From positions 124,001-188,000 of the forward strand of contig NZ_BMNE01000001.1 of assembly GCF_014646295.1 (NCBI RefSeq): a stretch of DNA of 64,000 bases. Direction: 5' to 3'. Of the stretch, positions 6,158 through 13,893 are shown one piece after another. How positions within the stretch are numbered: position 1 is the stretch's first letter; every line of letters starts with the position of its first letter. Origin of the DNA: Nocardia rhizosphaerihabitans. GTDB taxonomy: Bacteria; Actinomycetota; Actinomycetes; Mycobacteriales; Mycobacteriaceae. The translations under genes and the position numbers were made by a program. A model generated the notes under the pieces. That model made no database searches, was not told the DNA's origin, and was given only the letters and a program-made list of their open reading frames with translations.

Positions 6158-9022
6158 TTGGTAGCCGACCCGCACGATATCCACAGTCGCGAGGATCTGC
6201 AGCACGCGATGGTCGAGCTCTACACCACCGCAGGGCTCAGCTACATGAAGCTGAGCGGGCGTCCGGGAGTCACCGCCTCTTCCAACACGATCAACGACTG
6301 GATCCACGGCAAGTCCTTCCCTCAGTGGGGGAACCTGTCCCCGGTCCTGCGGGCCTGGGGTATCACCGACGACGACCTGACTGCATGGAAGGACGCGCAC
6401 AAACGCGCCGACAAGGATGCCCGTCTCCGGCCAGGGCTGCCACTGGAGGACGTGCGCGATGCGTACGCGCTGGAGGTGCACGTGCCGATCACCGTCACCG
6501 CCGCCGATGATGCTGCGATGGCGTTGCCGCCGTATGTGCGTCGCGCCCACGACAATCGGCTCGCCGAGGTGGTGGAACGGGCGTTGGCGGGCAGCAGCGG
6601 GACCGCTGTGCTGCTCGCGGATTCGTCGACCGGGAAGACCCGCGCACTGTGGGAAGCGCTGGAGCCGCTACGAGCTCGGGGCGGCTGGTGGCTGTGGCAT
6701 CCCTCGCCGCATCGTCCAGAAGAACTTCGCGAGCAGCTGGACCGGGTAGGACCGCGGACGGTGGTGTGGCTCAACGAGACTCAACGCTACTTTTCGCCCT
6801 TGGACGAGCAGGCCCGCGGCCGACTCGCCGAGCATCTGCAGACCGTACTAACCAACACACGCCGGGCACCGATCCTCGTCCTGGGATCCCTGTGGCGCGA
6901 GCACTACCGCACGTTGTGTTCCGACGGCACCAGCTCGGCGACCCGCGCACTGCTCGAACCGGCCACGGTCACCCTGCCCGAGAACTTCGCCGGCGCCGAT
7001 ATGGACGCTATGCGGGCCGCTGCTGGGCAGGACCCGCGCCTGAAGATGGCAGTCGATAGGGCAGAGAACGGCACGATCGCCCAATACCTGGCCGGGGGCC
7101 CGGAATTGGTCCACTACTACGACAAGCAGGCGAGCGCGCCGGAGCGGGCGGTGATCGAGGCCGCGATAGACCTGGTGCGTATGGGCCACCCAAACGCTCT
7201 ACCGTTCGCTCTGCTGCACGACATCGCCGCCGGCTATATCGACGACATCACCTGGGACACCCTCGACGACAACTGGTTCGAAGCTGCCCTGACCGAGACC
7301 GGCCGCAAACGCAGAGGCGCGCGCGGGGCTGTCACCCCCATCGGGGCCCGCCCGCTGGACTCACGCGCCTCTCAAGCACGCGGCAGTCGGGGACATGGCC
7401 GCAGATTCACCGCCGGTCCTGGACAGCCGACGTATCAGCTGGCCGACTTCCTCGACCAGCACGGCCGACGTACCCGCTCGCAGAAAACTCCGCCGTGGAT
7501 GTTCTGGGACGCTGCCGCCGTGCATGCTGACCCTGACCATCAGCACATCCTCGCTCGCTCCGGCTGGGATCGAGGGCTCTACCGCGAAGCCGCTCAACTG
7601 TGGAAAAACGCCACCAGCCGCGGTCATAGCGCCGCAGCAAGCAGCCTCGTCACAGAGTTGTTTCCCCTGTTTCCTGCTGAACACCACCCGCTCAACTGGG
7701 CCATAACCCACATCACTCTCGACGACCCGCACGGGGTGGCCGACCTGCTGGAAAAGTTGCAGCAGTCGGGGGCCGACATCCAGGCACTCGCACTGGCTGA
7801 CCGCGCCGCCGCGCATATCGCCCTCGACGAACCGGACGAGCTGGGATTGCTGCTGGAACGATTGCAACGGTTGGGGCTCGACGCGCAGGTACTAGTGCTG
7901 GCTGACCGTGCCGCTGCGCACATCGCCCTCGACAACCCATCCGCGGTGGCGTCGCTGCTGGCATGGATGAAGGTGGTGGGGGCCGACGTCCAGGCACTGA
8001 CGCTAGCAGACCGCGCCGCCGCGCACACCGCCCTCGACCATCCGCACGAGGCGGCCTTGCTGCCGGAACAGTTGCGGCAGGACAACCTGCGTGCGATGGC
8101 TGACTTGCTGGAGCAGTTGCAGCATTCGGGGGCCGACATCCCGGCACTGGCCGACCACGCCGCTACGCACGTCGTCCTCGACAACCCGCGGGGAGTGGCC
8201 TTTCTGCTGGGACAGTTACATGTATCCAAGGCCCACGGTCAGGCACTAGCGCTGGCTGACCGCGCCGCTGCGCACGTCGCCCTCGACAAGCCGGGCGAGG
8301 TTGCTTATCTGCTCGAATTCATGCGGCTGTCAGGGGCCGATGTCCAGGCACTGACGCTGGCTGACCGCGCCGCTGCGCACGTCGCCCTTGACCGCCCGAG
8401 CGAAGTGGCCTTGCTGCTGAGACAACTGCTGGATTCGGGGGCCGACGTCCAGGCACTGACCCTGGCCAACCGCGCCGTGCACATCGCCCTCGACCATCCC
8501 CGTGGGCTGTCCGACCTGTTGGAGCAGATGCGGCGATCGGAAGCCCACTCCCAGGCGCTGACGCTGGCCGGCCGCGCCGCTGCGCACGTCGCCCTCGACA
8601 GCGCTCGCGAGGTGGCCTCGCTGCTGGAACAATTGCGGCAGATGGGGGCCGACGTCCAGGCACTGACGCTGGCTGACCGCGCCGCTGCGCACGTCGCCCT
8701 TGACCACCCGAGCGAAGTGGCCTTGCTGCTGAGACAACTGCTGCAGTCAGGGGCCAACGCCCAAGCGCTGGCGCTGACCGACCGCGCCGCTGTGCACATC
8801 GCCCTCGACAATCCGGCCGGGCTAGCCTTCCTGCTGGATAAGCTGCATGCGTACGGAGCCCATGTTCAGGCAAAGGCGCTGGCCGGACGCCTACCAGCGG
8901 TGGGGATGTATTCGTTGTTCATAGAATATGCACCTTATTTGGACAAGCGATTCATGTTCGGTCGTGAACCGGATGACGACCTCACTCCTGCAGAGGCCTG
9001 GTCGTGGACCGACCTTGAGTAG
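6158..9022 (+). CDS. STAND-like P-loop ATPase with N-terminal HTH-like domain and ~11 tandem 35-residue helical repeats
   Basis: About 954 residues. The N-terminal 75 residues (ADPHDIHSREDLQHAM ... NTINDWIHGKSFPQW) resemble the small helix-turn-helix domains fused to actinobacterial signal-transduction ATPases. A nucleotide-binding core follows: Walker A LADSSTGKT (about 153-161) and Walker B-like TVVWLNETQ (about 201-209). A helical region then leads to tandem repeats from about residue 520 to 915, whose units contain LADRAAAH and ALD-x-P-x-E-V-A. This is the architecture of NACHT/NB-ARC-type regulators and defence sensors: a repeat sensor on a switch ATPase. I chose the TTG at 6158 because GAGGGGAA precedes it and family members start near ADP; in-frame ATGs at 6089 and 6098 are alternatives. 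Around residues 387-425 the composition is odd (RGSRGHGRR), possibly a local frameshift. No effector domain is recognised. Confidence 0.85.
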   Translation: MVADPHDIHSREDLQHAMVELYTTAGLSYMKLSGRPGVTASSNTINDWIHGKSFPQWGNLSPVLRAWGITDDDLTAWKDAHKRADKDARLRPGLPLEDVRDAYALEVHVPITVTAADDAAMALPPYVRRAHDNRLAEVVERALAGSSGTAVLLADSSTGKTRALWEALEPLRARGGWWLWHPSPHRPEELREQLDRVGPRTVVWLNETQRYFSPLDEQARGRLAEHLQTVLTNTRRAPILVLGSLWREHYRTLCSDGTSSATRALLEPATVTLPENFAGADMDAMRAAAGQDPRLKMAVDRAENGTIAQYLAGGPELVHYYDKQASAPERAVIEAAIDLVRMGHPNALPFALLHDIAAGYIDDITWDTLDDNWFEAALTETGRKRRGARGAVTPIGARPLDSRASQARGSRGHGRRFTAGPGQPTYQLADFLDQHGRRTRSQKTPPWMFWDAAAVHADPDHQHILARSGWDRGLYREAAQLWKNATSRGHSAAASSLVTELFPLFPAEHHPLNWAITHITLDDPHGVADLLEKLQQSGADIQALALADRAAAHIALDEPDELGLLLERLQRLGLDAQVLVLADRAAAHIALDNPSAVASLLAWMKVVGADVQALTLADRAAAHTALDHPHEAALLPEQLRQDNLRAMADLLEQLQHSGADIPALADHAATHVVLDNPRGVAFLLGQLHVSKAHGQALALADRAAAHVALDKPGEVAYLLEFMRLSGADVQALTLADRAAAHVALDRPSEVALLLRQLLDSGADVQALTLANRAVHIALDHPRGLSDLLEQMRRSEAHSQALTLAGRAAAHVALDSAREVASLLEQLRQMGADVQALTLADRAAAHVALDHPSEVALLLRQLLQSGANAQALALTDRAAVHIALDNPAGLAFLLDKLHAYGAHVQAKALAGRLPAVGMYSLFIEYAPYLDKRFMFGREPDDDLTPAEAWSWTDLE
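7715..8905 (+). repeat. Tandem ~105-bp coding repeats (about 11 units)
   Basis: Near-identical ~105-nt units encode 35-residue helical hairpins. The segment encoding LADRAAAHVALD recurs almost verbatim. Two irregular units stand out. One of about 48 residues (near 8038-8180) looks like two units fused by an internal deletion. Another (near 8460-8490) lacks an alanine (NRAVHIALD). High DNA identity between units implies recent unequal recombination or gene conversion. Confidence 0.9.
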
Positions 9023-9597
9023 CGGCCGATGTAGATGTCGTTGCCGGCTTCTGCAGGTGAATTCCTTACTCTCGCTTTCCTATTGACTGGTCATAAGCCC
9101 ACCGGCAGGGATCCCTGGTAGCCCAAACCGCGCCGTGTGGCAGGCCAGCTGACGCGCCCTGTGGCAGGCCAGCTGACAGCAGTTCGTCGACATCGGCCTC
9201 GCGGCGGGTGAGCCTGCGCTGGGCCGGCTTGGATGAGTCGGTGATGGTGTCGCGTTCGGCGCCACGGGATCATCGCCGAGACCCGGTTGTCTGCGATGCC
9301 GCTCGCATCGGGAGTCCGCACCAACACCGGAACCGGATGCAGGCTCAGCGAGGATCGCCTCGCCACGGTCGCCCTGGTATCGACGGTTCCCCCGCTCCGA
9401 CAACACCGATCGAAAGGGACTAAGCGACCGAAGCCCGAATGCCGCGTCGCTGGCCGCACGGCACCCCTTCGATCAGCGTGGTCAGAGACGACAGAAATGC
9501 GTCGGTACGTCGTTCTACGATCACCCACACCCAGCCGGTACTCCGGCCCAGTCTGACAGCGCCACCACCGGCCACACACACGAAGGACGCAGCTGAC
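9023..9597. other. Stretch without a recognisable gene; contains an 18-nt direct repeat
   Basis: No convincing coding frame. A direct repeat of TGTGGCAGGCCAGCTGAC occurs at 9136-9153 and 9160-9177 (24-nt period). The last 16 bases carry the ribosome site of the next gene. Confidence 0.45.
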
Positions 9598-10137
9598 GTG
9601 GCGATCATCAACAACGCCTTCAACAACGACGAGTCCCGATTCAGCCGCCTCCTCAACACCATCGCCCACCTGATTCTGTACGGACTCGCAGCAATCGCGG
9701 CGGCACGCATAGCCACCTACTTCGGCTACACAGGCACCCTCATCGAGCTCACAATCCTGCTCGGCAACCTCGTGCTGTTCATCGGGCTGATGCACAACGA
9801 CTTCCGGCGCCTGTGCGTGCAGTGCATGCGCGAGGTACCCGCCGACGCCGGTCAACGCGCCGATCGACGACAGTGGCTGCTGTGGATGCGACATGCCGTG
9901 ACCACCACCCCTCGTATGGTGGTGGCATTGCTGATACTCAGCGTGCCGGTGTACCTCGTCCACGTCGTCGGTCTGCCGCGAGTGGTGTCGCTGCCGGTCG
10001 ACGCACTCTGGGCGACCTTTATGTACTCAGTCTGGTTACATCACAAGCTGCGTCCGTGGTGCCCGTACTGCCGCGACTGGGACCAGGACGGTGAACGCGA
10101 ACCATCACCTGACCCGGTCACGAAGGCAGCGTTGTAA
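9598..10137 (+). CDS. Multi-pass membrane protein with two Cys-x2-Cys motifs, function unknown
   Basis: This 179-residue protein starts at GTG 9598, with GAAGGAC about 10 nt upstream. It has four predicted hydrophobic segments: about 22-38 (LILYGLAAIAAARI), 45-63 (IELTILLGNLVLFIGL), 105-122 (MVVALLILSVPVYLVHVV) and 130-145. Two cysteine pairs, CVQC after helix 2 and CPYC after helix 4, both sit on the same predicted side, so they could bind a metal or form disulfides. The C-terminus is acidic and polar. No family recognised. It lies alone between non-coding stretches in the island. Confidence 0.7.
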   Translation: MAIINNAFNNDESRFSRLLNTIAHLILYGLAAIAAARIATYFGYTGTLIELTILLGNLVLFIGLMHNDFRRLCVQCMREVPADAGQRADRRQWLLWMRHAVTTTPRMVVALLILSVPVYLVHVVGLPRVVSLPVDALWATFMYSVWLHHKLRPWCPYCRDWDQDGEREPSPDPVTKAAL

Positions 10138-10377
10138 ACCTGCCGCAGGACCCGGATATCGATCGCCCGATCATCCTCATCGGCGCGAATCCGAAGCGGC
10201 CCGCAGGTCTTGTTGAGCGACGAAGGTGTCGCGAGTACGGCGGCCACAACGACCTGCCCGCAAAGGATCCGCTCCGCTCGCTAGCCGACGGCTGGCCAAA
10301 TGAACTCCAGCCCTGGCGACCGGTACGGAATACTGATCGCTGGTCAGGCCACCGGCCGACGCCCCCGTCGGGTGCGT

Positions 10378-10558
10378 TCAGTCTGCCGATCCACCACCCT
10401 GACCCGCCTCGCCCGACAGCCAGAGCGCCGAATATCCTTTGCTCACAACGAGTTCGGGCTTTCGTCATCGGGTAGTCGGCCGCGCAGAGGCTGAGAGTCC
10501 TTGAAGCGAAGGCGATCCGCTCGGCGACCTGGGTGCGGCTCAGGTAGACCGCTGCCAT
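10378..10558 (-). pseudogene. Decayed excisionase/AlpA-like small HTH protein
   Basis: The frame opens MAAVYLSRTQVAERIAF, the classic start of the small MerR-like/excisionase HTH proteins of actinobacterial integrative elements (x-YLSRTQVAERI-G). It then loses sense. A neighbouring frame reads GRLPDD, and a third reads GYSALW...GQGGGSAD before a stop at 10378, which resembles the GWLPETIDxW-xxRPGQG tail of such proteins. At least two frameshifts are implied. Its ATG overlaps the stop of the 44-residue membrane peptide (TGATG). This places it as the former recombination-directionality or regulatory gene of the element (inference). Confidence 0.5.
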
Positions 10559-10692
10559 CAGCGCCTCACGATCCACAAGACAGTCGCGAGTACGACGATC
10601 GCGGCCCAGATGACCCAGTAGCCCACCTGCGCACCAACCACGGCCAGGACAGCCGCGGCGACGGCGAACACGACGATTTGAGTTGTTCGCAC
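10558..10692 (-). CDS. 44-residue two-helix membrane peptide
   Basis: The GTG start is preceded at good spacing by a strong GAAGGAGA ribosome site (about 10702-10709). The protein begins VRTTQIVVFAVAAAVLAVV, then a short turn (GAQVGYW), then a second hydrophobic helix and a basic end (IVRR). It would span the membrane once or twice. The stop codon overlaps the ATG of the excisionase-like remnant by one base, so the two were co-translated. Similar tiny hydrophobic proteins often precede HTH genes in actinobacterial integrative elements (general observation); function unknown. Confidence 0.65.
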   Translation of the reverse strand: MRTTQIVVFAVAAAVLAVVGAQVGYWVIWAAIVVLATVLWIVRR

Positions 10693-10709
10693 AGGGCGGT
10701 GTCTCCTTC

Positions 10710-11666
10710 ATCGTTGTCCTGCAGAGCGAGTCGACGACGGCCGGGGTGCCCTCTCCCCCAGGCCCTTCGATCACTGTGCCTTCAGGCTATCTCTGTTCCT
10801 TCCTGCTCCGCTCCGAACGAGACCAGCCCACACCGCCACCGGATACGCACCTGAAACCGACACACAACAAACACACACTTTTGACCGGAATCGACGGGAA
10901 TGAGAACAGGCCAGCGCGATGCATACATGAAATATGTTGACTACCAGCATTATTGGGAACGGCTAAGTAGCTTCCGAGGAACTGGAACCGGCGCCAGGTG
11001 GTTGCAGGTTCTAACCCGTCGGCCCAACATAGCTGTTCCGAGACTTGTCTAGATCGTCGTTGTCCAGTTCAGGCGTCGTCGTGAGCGGGGGGCGCCATGA
11101 TTGCCGGAACCCCGCACGAGTCTGACGGTGTGACTATTGCGGACCGAGATCCTAGGCCGGTTGTGTATGTTCGCCTGCGCGGCAATAGGATTCTTGCCGC
11201 TCAGACCGAGCCTGACATCACTTCGTGACCAGCCAGAAGATCATGCACGCCTATACTCGGTAGCGGAAGAGCCATTGATCGGGACCCATCACAGAGGTAC
11301 CCCATGGACTCTTCCCGATTCTCTGCCTCCCCCGGCTCGAACTCCCTGCGGCTTTTTCGCCGGTCCCAGACCCCCACGGCAGGATTCGGTCGTGTAGCAG
11401 CGCCTACACCTGCACCGGCGCCGAACACCCCGACCAGAGCCAGCAGCCGCAAACAAGACATGAAGACTGCCGCGACCACGGCATGGCGTGATGTCGCGTG
11501 AGCGCGACGCGGGAGTGCCGGCGGAGCATGACCGGCGCCAGGTCGAGACGGCGTGCCCCAGCGAACCGCCCCCACTCACCCGGCCAGCGGTCCGTGCCCT
11601 TGTGCGCCTGCTGCGCCAAGCCAGACGCGGTCCCATATCGAAAGACCCTCACGACAAGGAGCTCTG
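10710..11666. other. Long stretch without a recognisable gene upstream of the recombinase
   Basis: About 950 bp with only weak open frames. A minus-strand frame near 11200-11470 has one hydrophobic run (CLRLLALVGVFGAGAGVG), but no ribosome site. The region is relatively A/T-rich around 10850-10960. It probably includes the recombinase promoter and possibly its crossover site, neither of which I can define. Confidence 0.4.
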
Positions 11667-13409
11667 ATGACCGAGCAGGTCAACGAATGGGCCGTCCTAG
11701 ACGACCTGTACGGCCTGGAAACCACCGACCTCGACCCCGTCGGCGAACAAGAACTGGCCTTCTACGGGCGCTGCAGCACCGAGGACAACCAGGACCCCGA
11801 AACCTCCTGCCAGTGGCAGCTCGGCAACGCCGAGAAGTTCGTCAGCGGACGAATCGTGAAGAGCTACTTCGACATCGGACAATCACGCTCGGTGCCATGG
11901 CATCGGCGCACCGAAGCCGCTAAACTCCTCGACGATCTTCGTGACCCTGGACGCGGCTGGGCCGGCATCGTGGTCGGTGAAGGTACTCGCTGCTGGTTCG
12001 GTAACCAGTTCAGCCTCGTCGCACCCCGCATCCACGCCTACGGGGTGTCGATCTGGGTGCCCGAACTCGGCGGCCGTTACGACCCCGACAATGTCACCCA
12101 CACGATGATGATGAACATGCTCGGCGGGCTCAGTGAGTCCGAACGCCAGCATGTTCAGCAGCGCACCCGGGCGAGTATGAACGCCCAGGTCCTCAACGAG
12201 GGACGCCACCAGGGCGGGCGAGCACCCTACGGCTACCTCGTCGTCGACGGACCGCCACACCCCAACCCGAACAGGGCCGCCGACAACCTCAAACTCCGCA
12301 TCCTGTCCCTCGATGCCGCTACGGCGCCTGTCGTGCAACGGATCTTCCGCCTCTACCTCGAGGGCCGAAGCGACAGAGCCATCGCGACCGAACTCAACCG
12401 CGAGAACATCCCGTGCCCATCCGCACACCGTCCCGAGCAGAACCGGCATCGTTCCGGTGACGGCTGGCAGGCCACGACAGTGGGGGCGATTCTGCAGAAT
12501 CCCCGCTACACCGGTTACGCCGTCTTCGGACGCTGGACCAAGACCGAATTGCTGCTCGACCCTGACGATGTCGCCGCCGGCAACATCGTCAAGTTCAAAC
12601 GCTCACCCGCGCAACGCATCGTCCGCTCCCGCAGGCCCGCGCACGCAGCGATCGTCTCCGTCGAAACCTTCACCCAGGCCACTCTCGAACGCAAGAAGCG
12701 CGCGGGGGCCGGTAACCGTGCCCGCAGCCGCCTCGAACGCACCAGACCTATCAACTCCGGCAACACCTACTTGTTCCGAGGTCGGGTCTACTGCGAGATC
12801 TGCAATCGCAAGATGCAGGGCGAGATGCTGCGGAAAGCGGTCTACTACCGGTGCCGGGCACGCACCCTCCCGCCCGGTAGTTCCGTCCGGGAAATCCACC
12901 CTCCGACGGTGAACCTGCGCGAAGCCGACATCATCGAACCTGTCGACGAGTGGCTGTCCACGCTGTTTCACCCCGAGCACCTCGACCGCACGATCGCTGT
13001 ACTCCTCGCGGAACAAGACGACATCGACAGTGATACACGCCGGGCTTCGCTTCGCCGTCGTATCGAGCTCGCATCGACGCGGATCGAACGCCACCTCGCC
13101 GCGATCGAGGCGGGCGTCGACGCGCAGATGATTGTCGATGCGATGAACGCCGCCCAAGCCGACAAGGCCTCCGCGCAGGTCGAACTGAACAACCTGCCCA
13201 CGCAGGAGCTGTTCAGCGAGACCGAGCTCCGCAAGCTCATCGAATCGCACGGCGATATCCGCTTGATCCTGGCTGGGGGCGCTCCTGAGAACAAGAAGGA
13301 GCTCTACAACGCAATCGAGCTCCAAGTGCGTTACGCGCACTTGGAGCATCGAATGATCATTACGACATCCCCTGTTGGGGATAGCGCTGGTGTCCGGAGG
13401 GGGACTTGA
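11667..13409 (+). CDS. Large serine recombinase (integrase)
   Basis: This 580-residue site-specific recombinase cuts and rejoins att sites through a 5'-phosphoserine intermediate. The resolvase domain contains FYGRCSTEDNQ with nucleophile Ser37 (about residues 31-180), followed by GGLSESERQ, YGY and the recombinase domain (about 190-370). A zinc-ribbon follows (CEICNRKMQ ... YYRCRAR, about 385-420), then a coiled-coil region (about 460-520). Length is normal for the family. AAGGAG 5 nt upstream fixes the ATG. The gene's last 22 bases lie inside the tRNA-Leu gene on the opposite strand, so it probably marks one end of the island. A shorter relative survives as a fragment at 3142. Confidence 0.93.
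   Translation: MTEQVNEWAVLDDLYGLETTDLDPVGEQELAFYGRCSTEDNQDPETSCQWQLGNAEKFVSGRIVKSYFDIGQSRSVPWHRRTEAAKLLDDLRDPGRGWAGIVVGEGTRCWFGNQFSLVAPRIHAYGVSIWVPELGGRYDPDNVTHTMMMNMLGGLSESERQHVQQRTRASMNAQVLNEGRHQGGRAPYGYLVVDGPPHPNPNRAADNLKLRILSLDAATAPVVQRIFRLYLEGRSDRAIATELNRENIPCPSAHRPEQNRHRSGDGWQATTVGAILQNPRYTGYAVFGRWTKTELLLDPDDVAAGNIVKFKRSPAQRIVRSRRPAHAAIVSVETFTQATLERKKRAGAGNRARSRLERTRPINSGNTYLFRGRVYCEICNRKMQGEMLRKAVYYRCRARTLPPGSSVREIHPPTVNLREADIIEPVDEWLSTLFHPEHLDRTIAVLLAEQDDIDSDTRRASLRRRIELASTRIERHLAAIEAGVDAQMIVDAMNAAQADKASAQVELNNLPTQELFSETELRKLIESHGDIRLILAGGAPENKKELYNAIELQVRYAHLEHRMIITTSPVGDSAGVRRGT
13319..13347. repeat. Perfect 12-bp inverted repeat inside the recombinase 3' end
   Basis: GCTCCAAGTGCG (13319-13330) and its exact complement (13336-13347) flank TTACG. 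It lies in codons for the C-terminal ELQVRYAHLEHR, about 40 nt before the tRNA. It could be a protein-binding or recombination site, or a transcript hairpin acting as terminator for the leftward tRNA transcript. Confidence 0.7.
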
Positions 13410-13475
13410 ACCCCCACGCCCTAATACGGGCACTAGCACCTCAAGCTAGCGCGTCTGCCATTCCGCCACCCGGAC
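13388..13475 (-). tRNA. tRNA-Leu, anticodon GAG
   Basis: Read leftward, the gene folds as a class II tRNA. The acceptor arm GTCCGGG pairs with TCCGGAC. The anticodon loop CTTGAGG gives anticodon GAG (reads CUC). There is a long variable arm (TGCCCGTATTAGGGCG), and the T-arm is GGGGGTTCAAGTCCCCC. The discriminator is A and the CCA end appears encoded (13388-13390). The 3' end overlaps the serine recombinase stop region, as expected for a tRNA used as an integration site. Confidence 0.97.
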
Positions 13476-13493
13476 TTGCTGGTGTGCCAAAAG

Positions 13494-13499
13494 ATTATC
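13494..13499 (-). promoter_or_regulatory. Likely -10 element of the tRNA-Leu promoter
   Basis: Read leftward, GATAAT lies about 18 nt upstream of the mature tRNA 5' end, a close match to the TATAAT consensus. A weak -35 may lie near 13515-13520. It stands out in GC-rich DNA. Confidence 0.5.
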
Positions 13500-13893
13500 C
13501 GACGCGGTGACGGAAACCAAATCGCCTAGGTGACCTGCTGTTTTGTTGTGGACATCGTGATGGTTCGATGCGGTGGGCATGTCCCACGGAGGGTCTCTCT
13601 CGGACTGTTCGGTGGGTCATCTCCGACCCGAGGAGCCTGGCGAGGGGTTGTGAGAGCGGGTGATGCTGAATGTGATCTTGGTCGCGCATGCCGGGTCGGC
13701 GGACTCGGTTGTCCCACAAGGCTGCTCCTGCAGCGCGGCAGTTTGCCGGTGCCATGGTGTTCGCGCCGCGCTGCGGACAGCAGTGAGTTGCGGCGGTACC
13801 GCGCACAGAGCTGCACGGGGGGCGGAGCTGCTCGGTTGCGCCCGAGGCGGACGTGCCGCCCCTGCCTACACCGCGATATACGGCCCTCCCCCG
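13500..13893. other. Stretch without a recognisable gene
   Basis: Apart from the tRNA promoter at its left edge I see no gene. The open frames here are composition artefacts rich in Arg, Gly and Cys. It forms the junction between the island and the core genome. Confidence 0.5.

Noticed and set aside
9136..9177. 18-nt direct repeat as a possible CRISPR or iteron
   Set aside because: Only two copies with a 6-nt gap. There is no hairpin and no further units; probably a local duplication.
9091..9963. 290-codon minus-strand open frame opposite the CxxC membrane protein
   Set aside because: Antisense shadow. The plus-strand frame has membrane segments, Cys motifs and a ribosome site; the minus frame does not.
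10041..10247. 68-codon minus-strand frame with a plausible patch (IRADEDDRAIDIRVLRQVY)
   Set aside because: It overlaps the end of the well-supported membrane protein gene and has no ribosome site or family match. The patch may be a gene remnant but cannot be supported.
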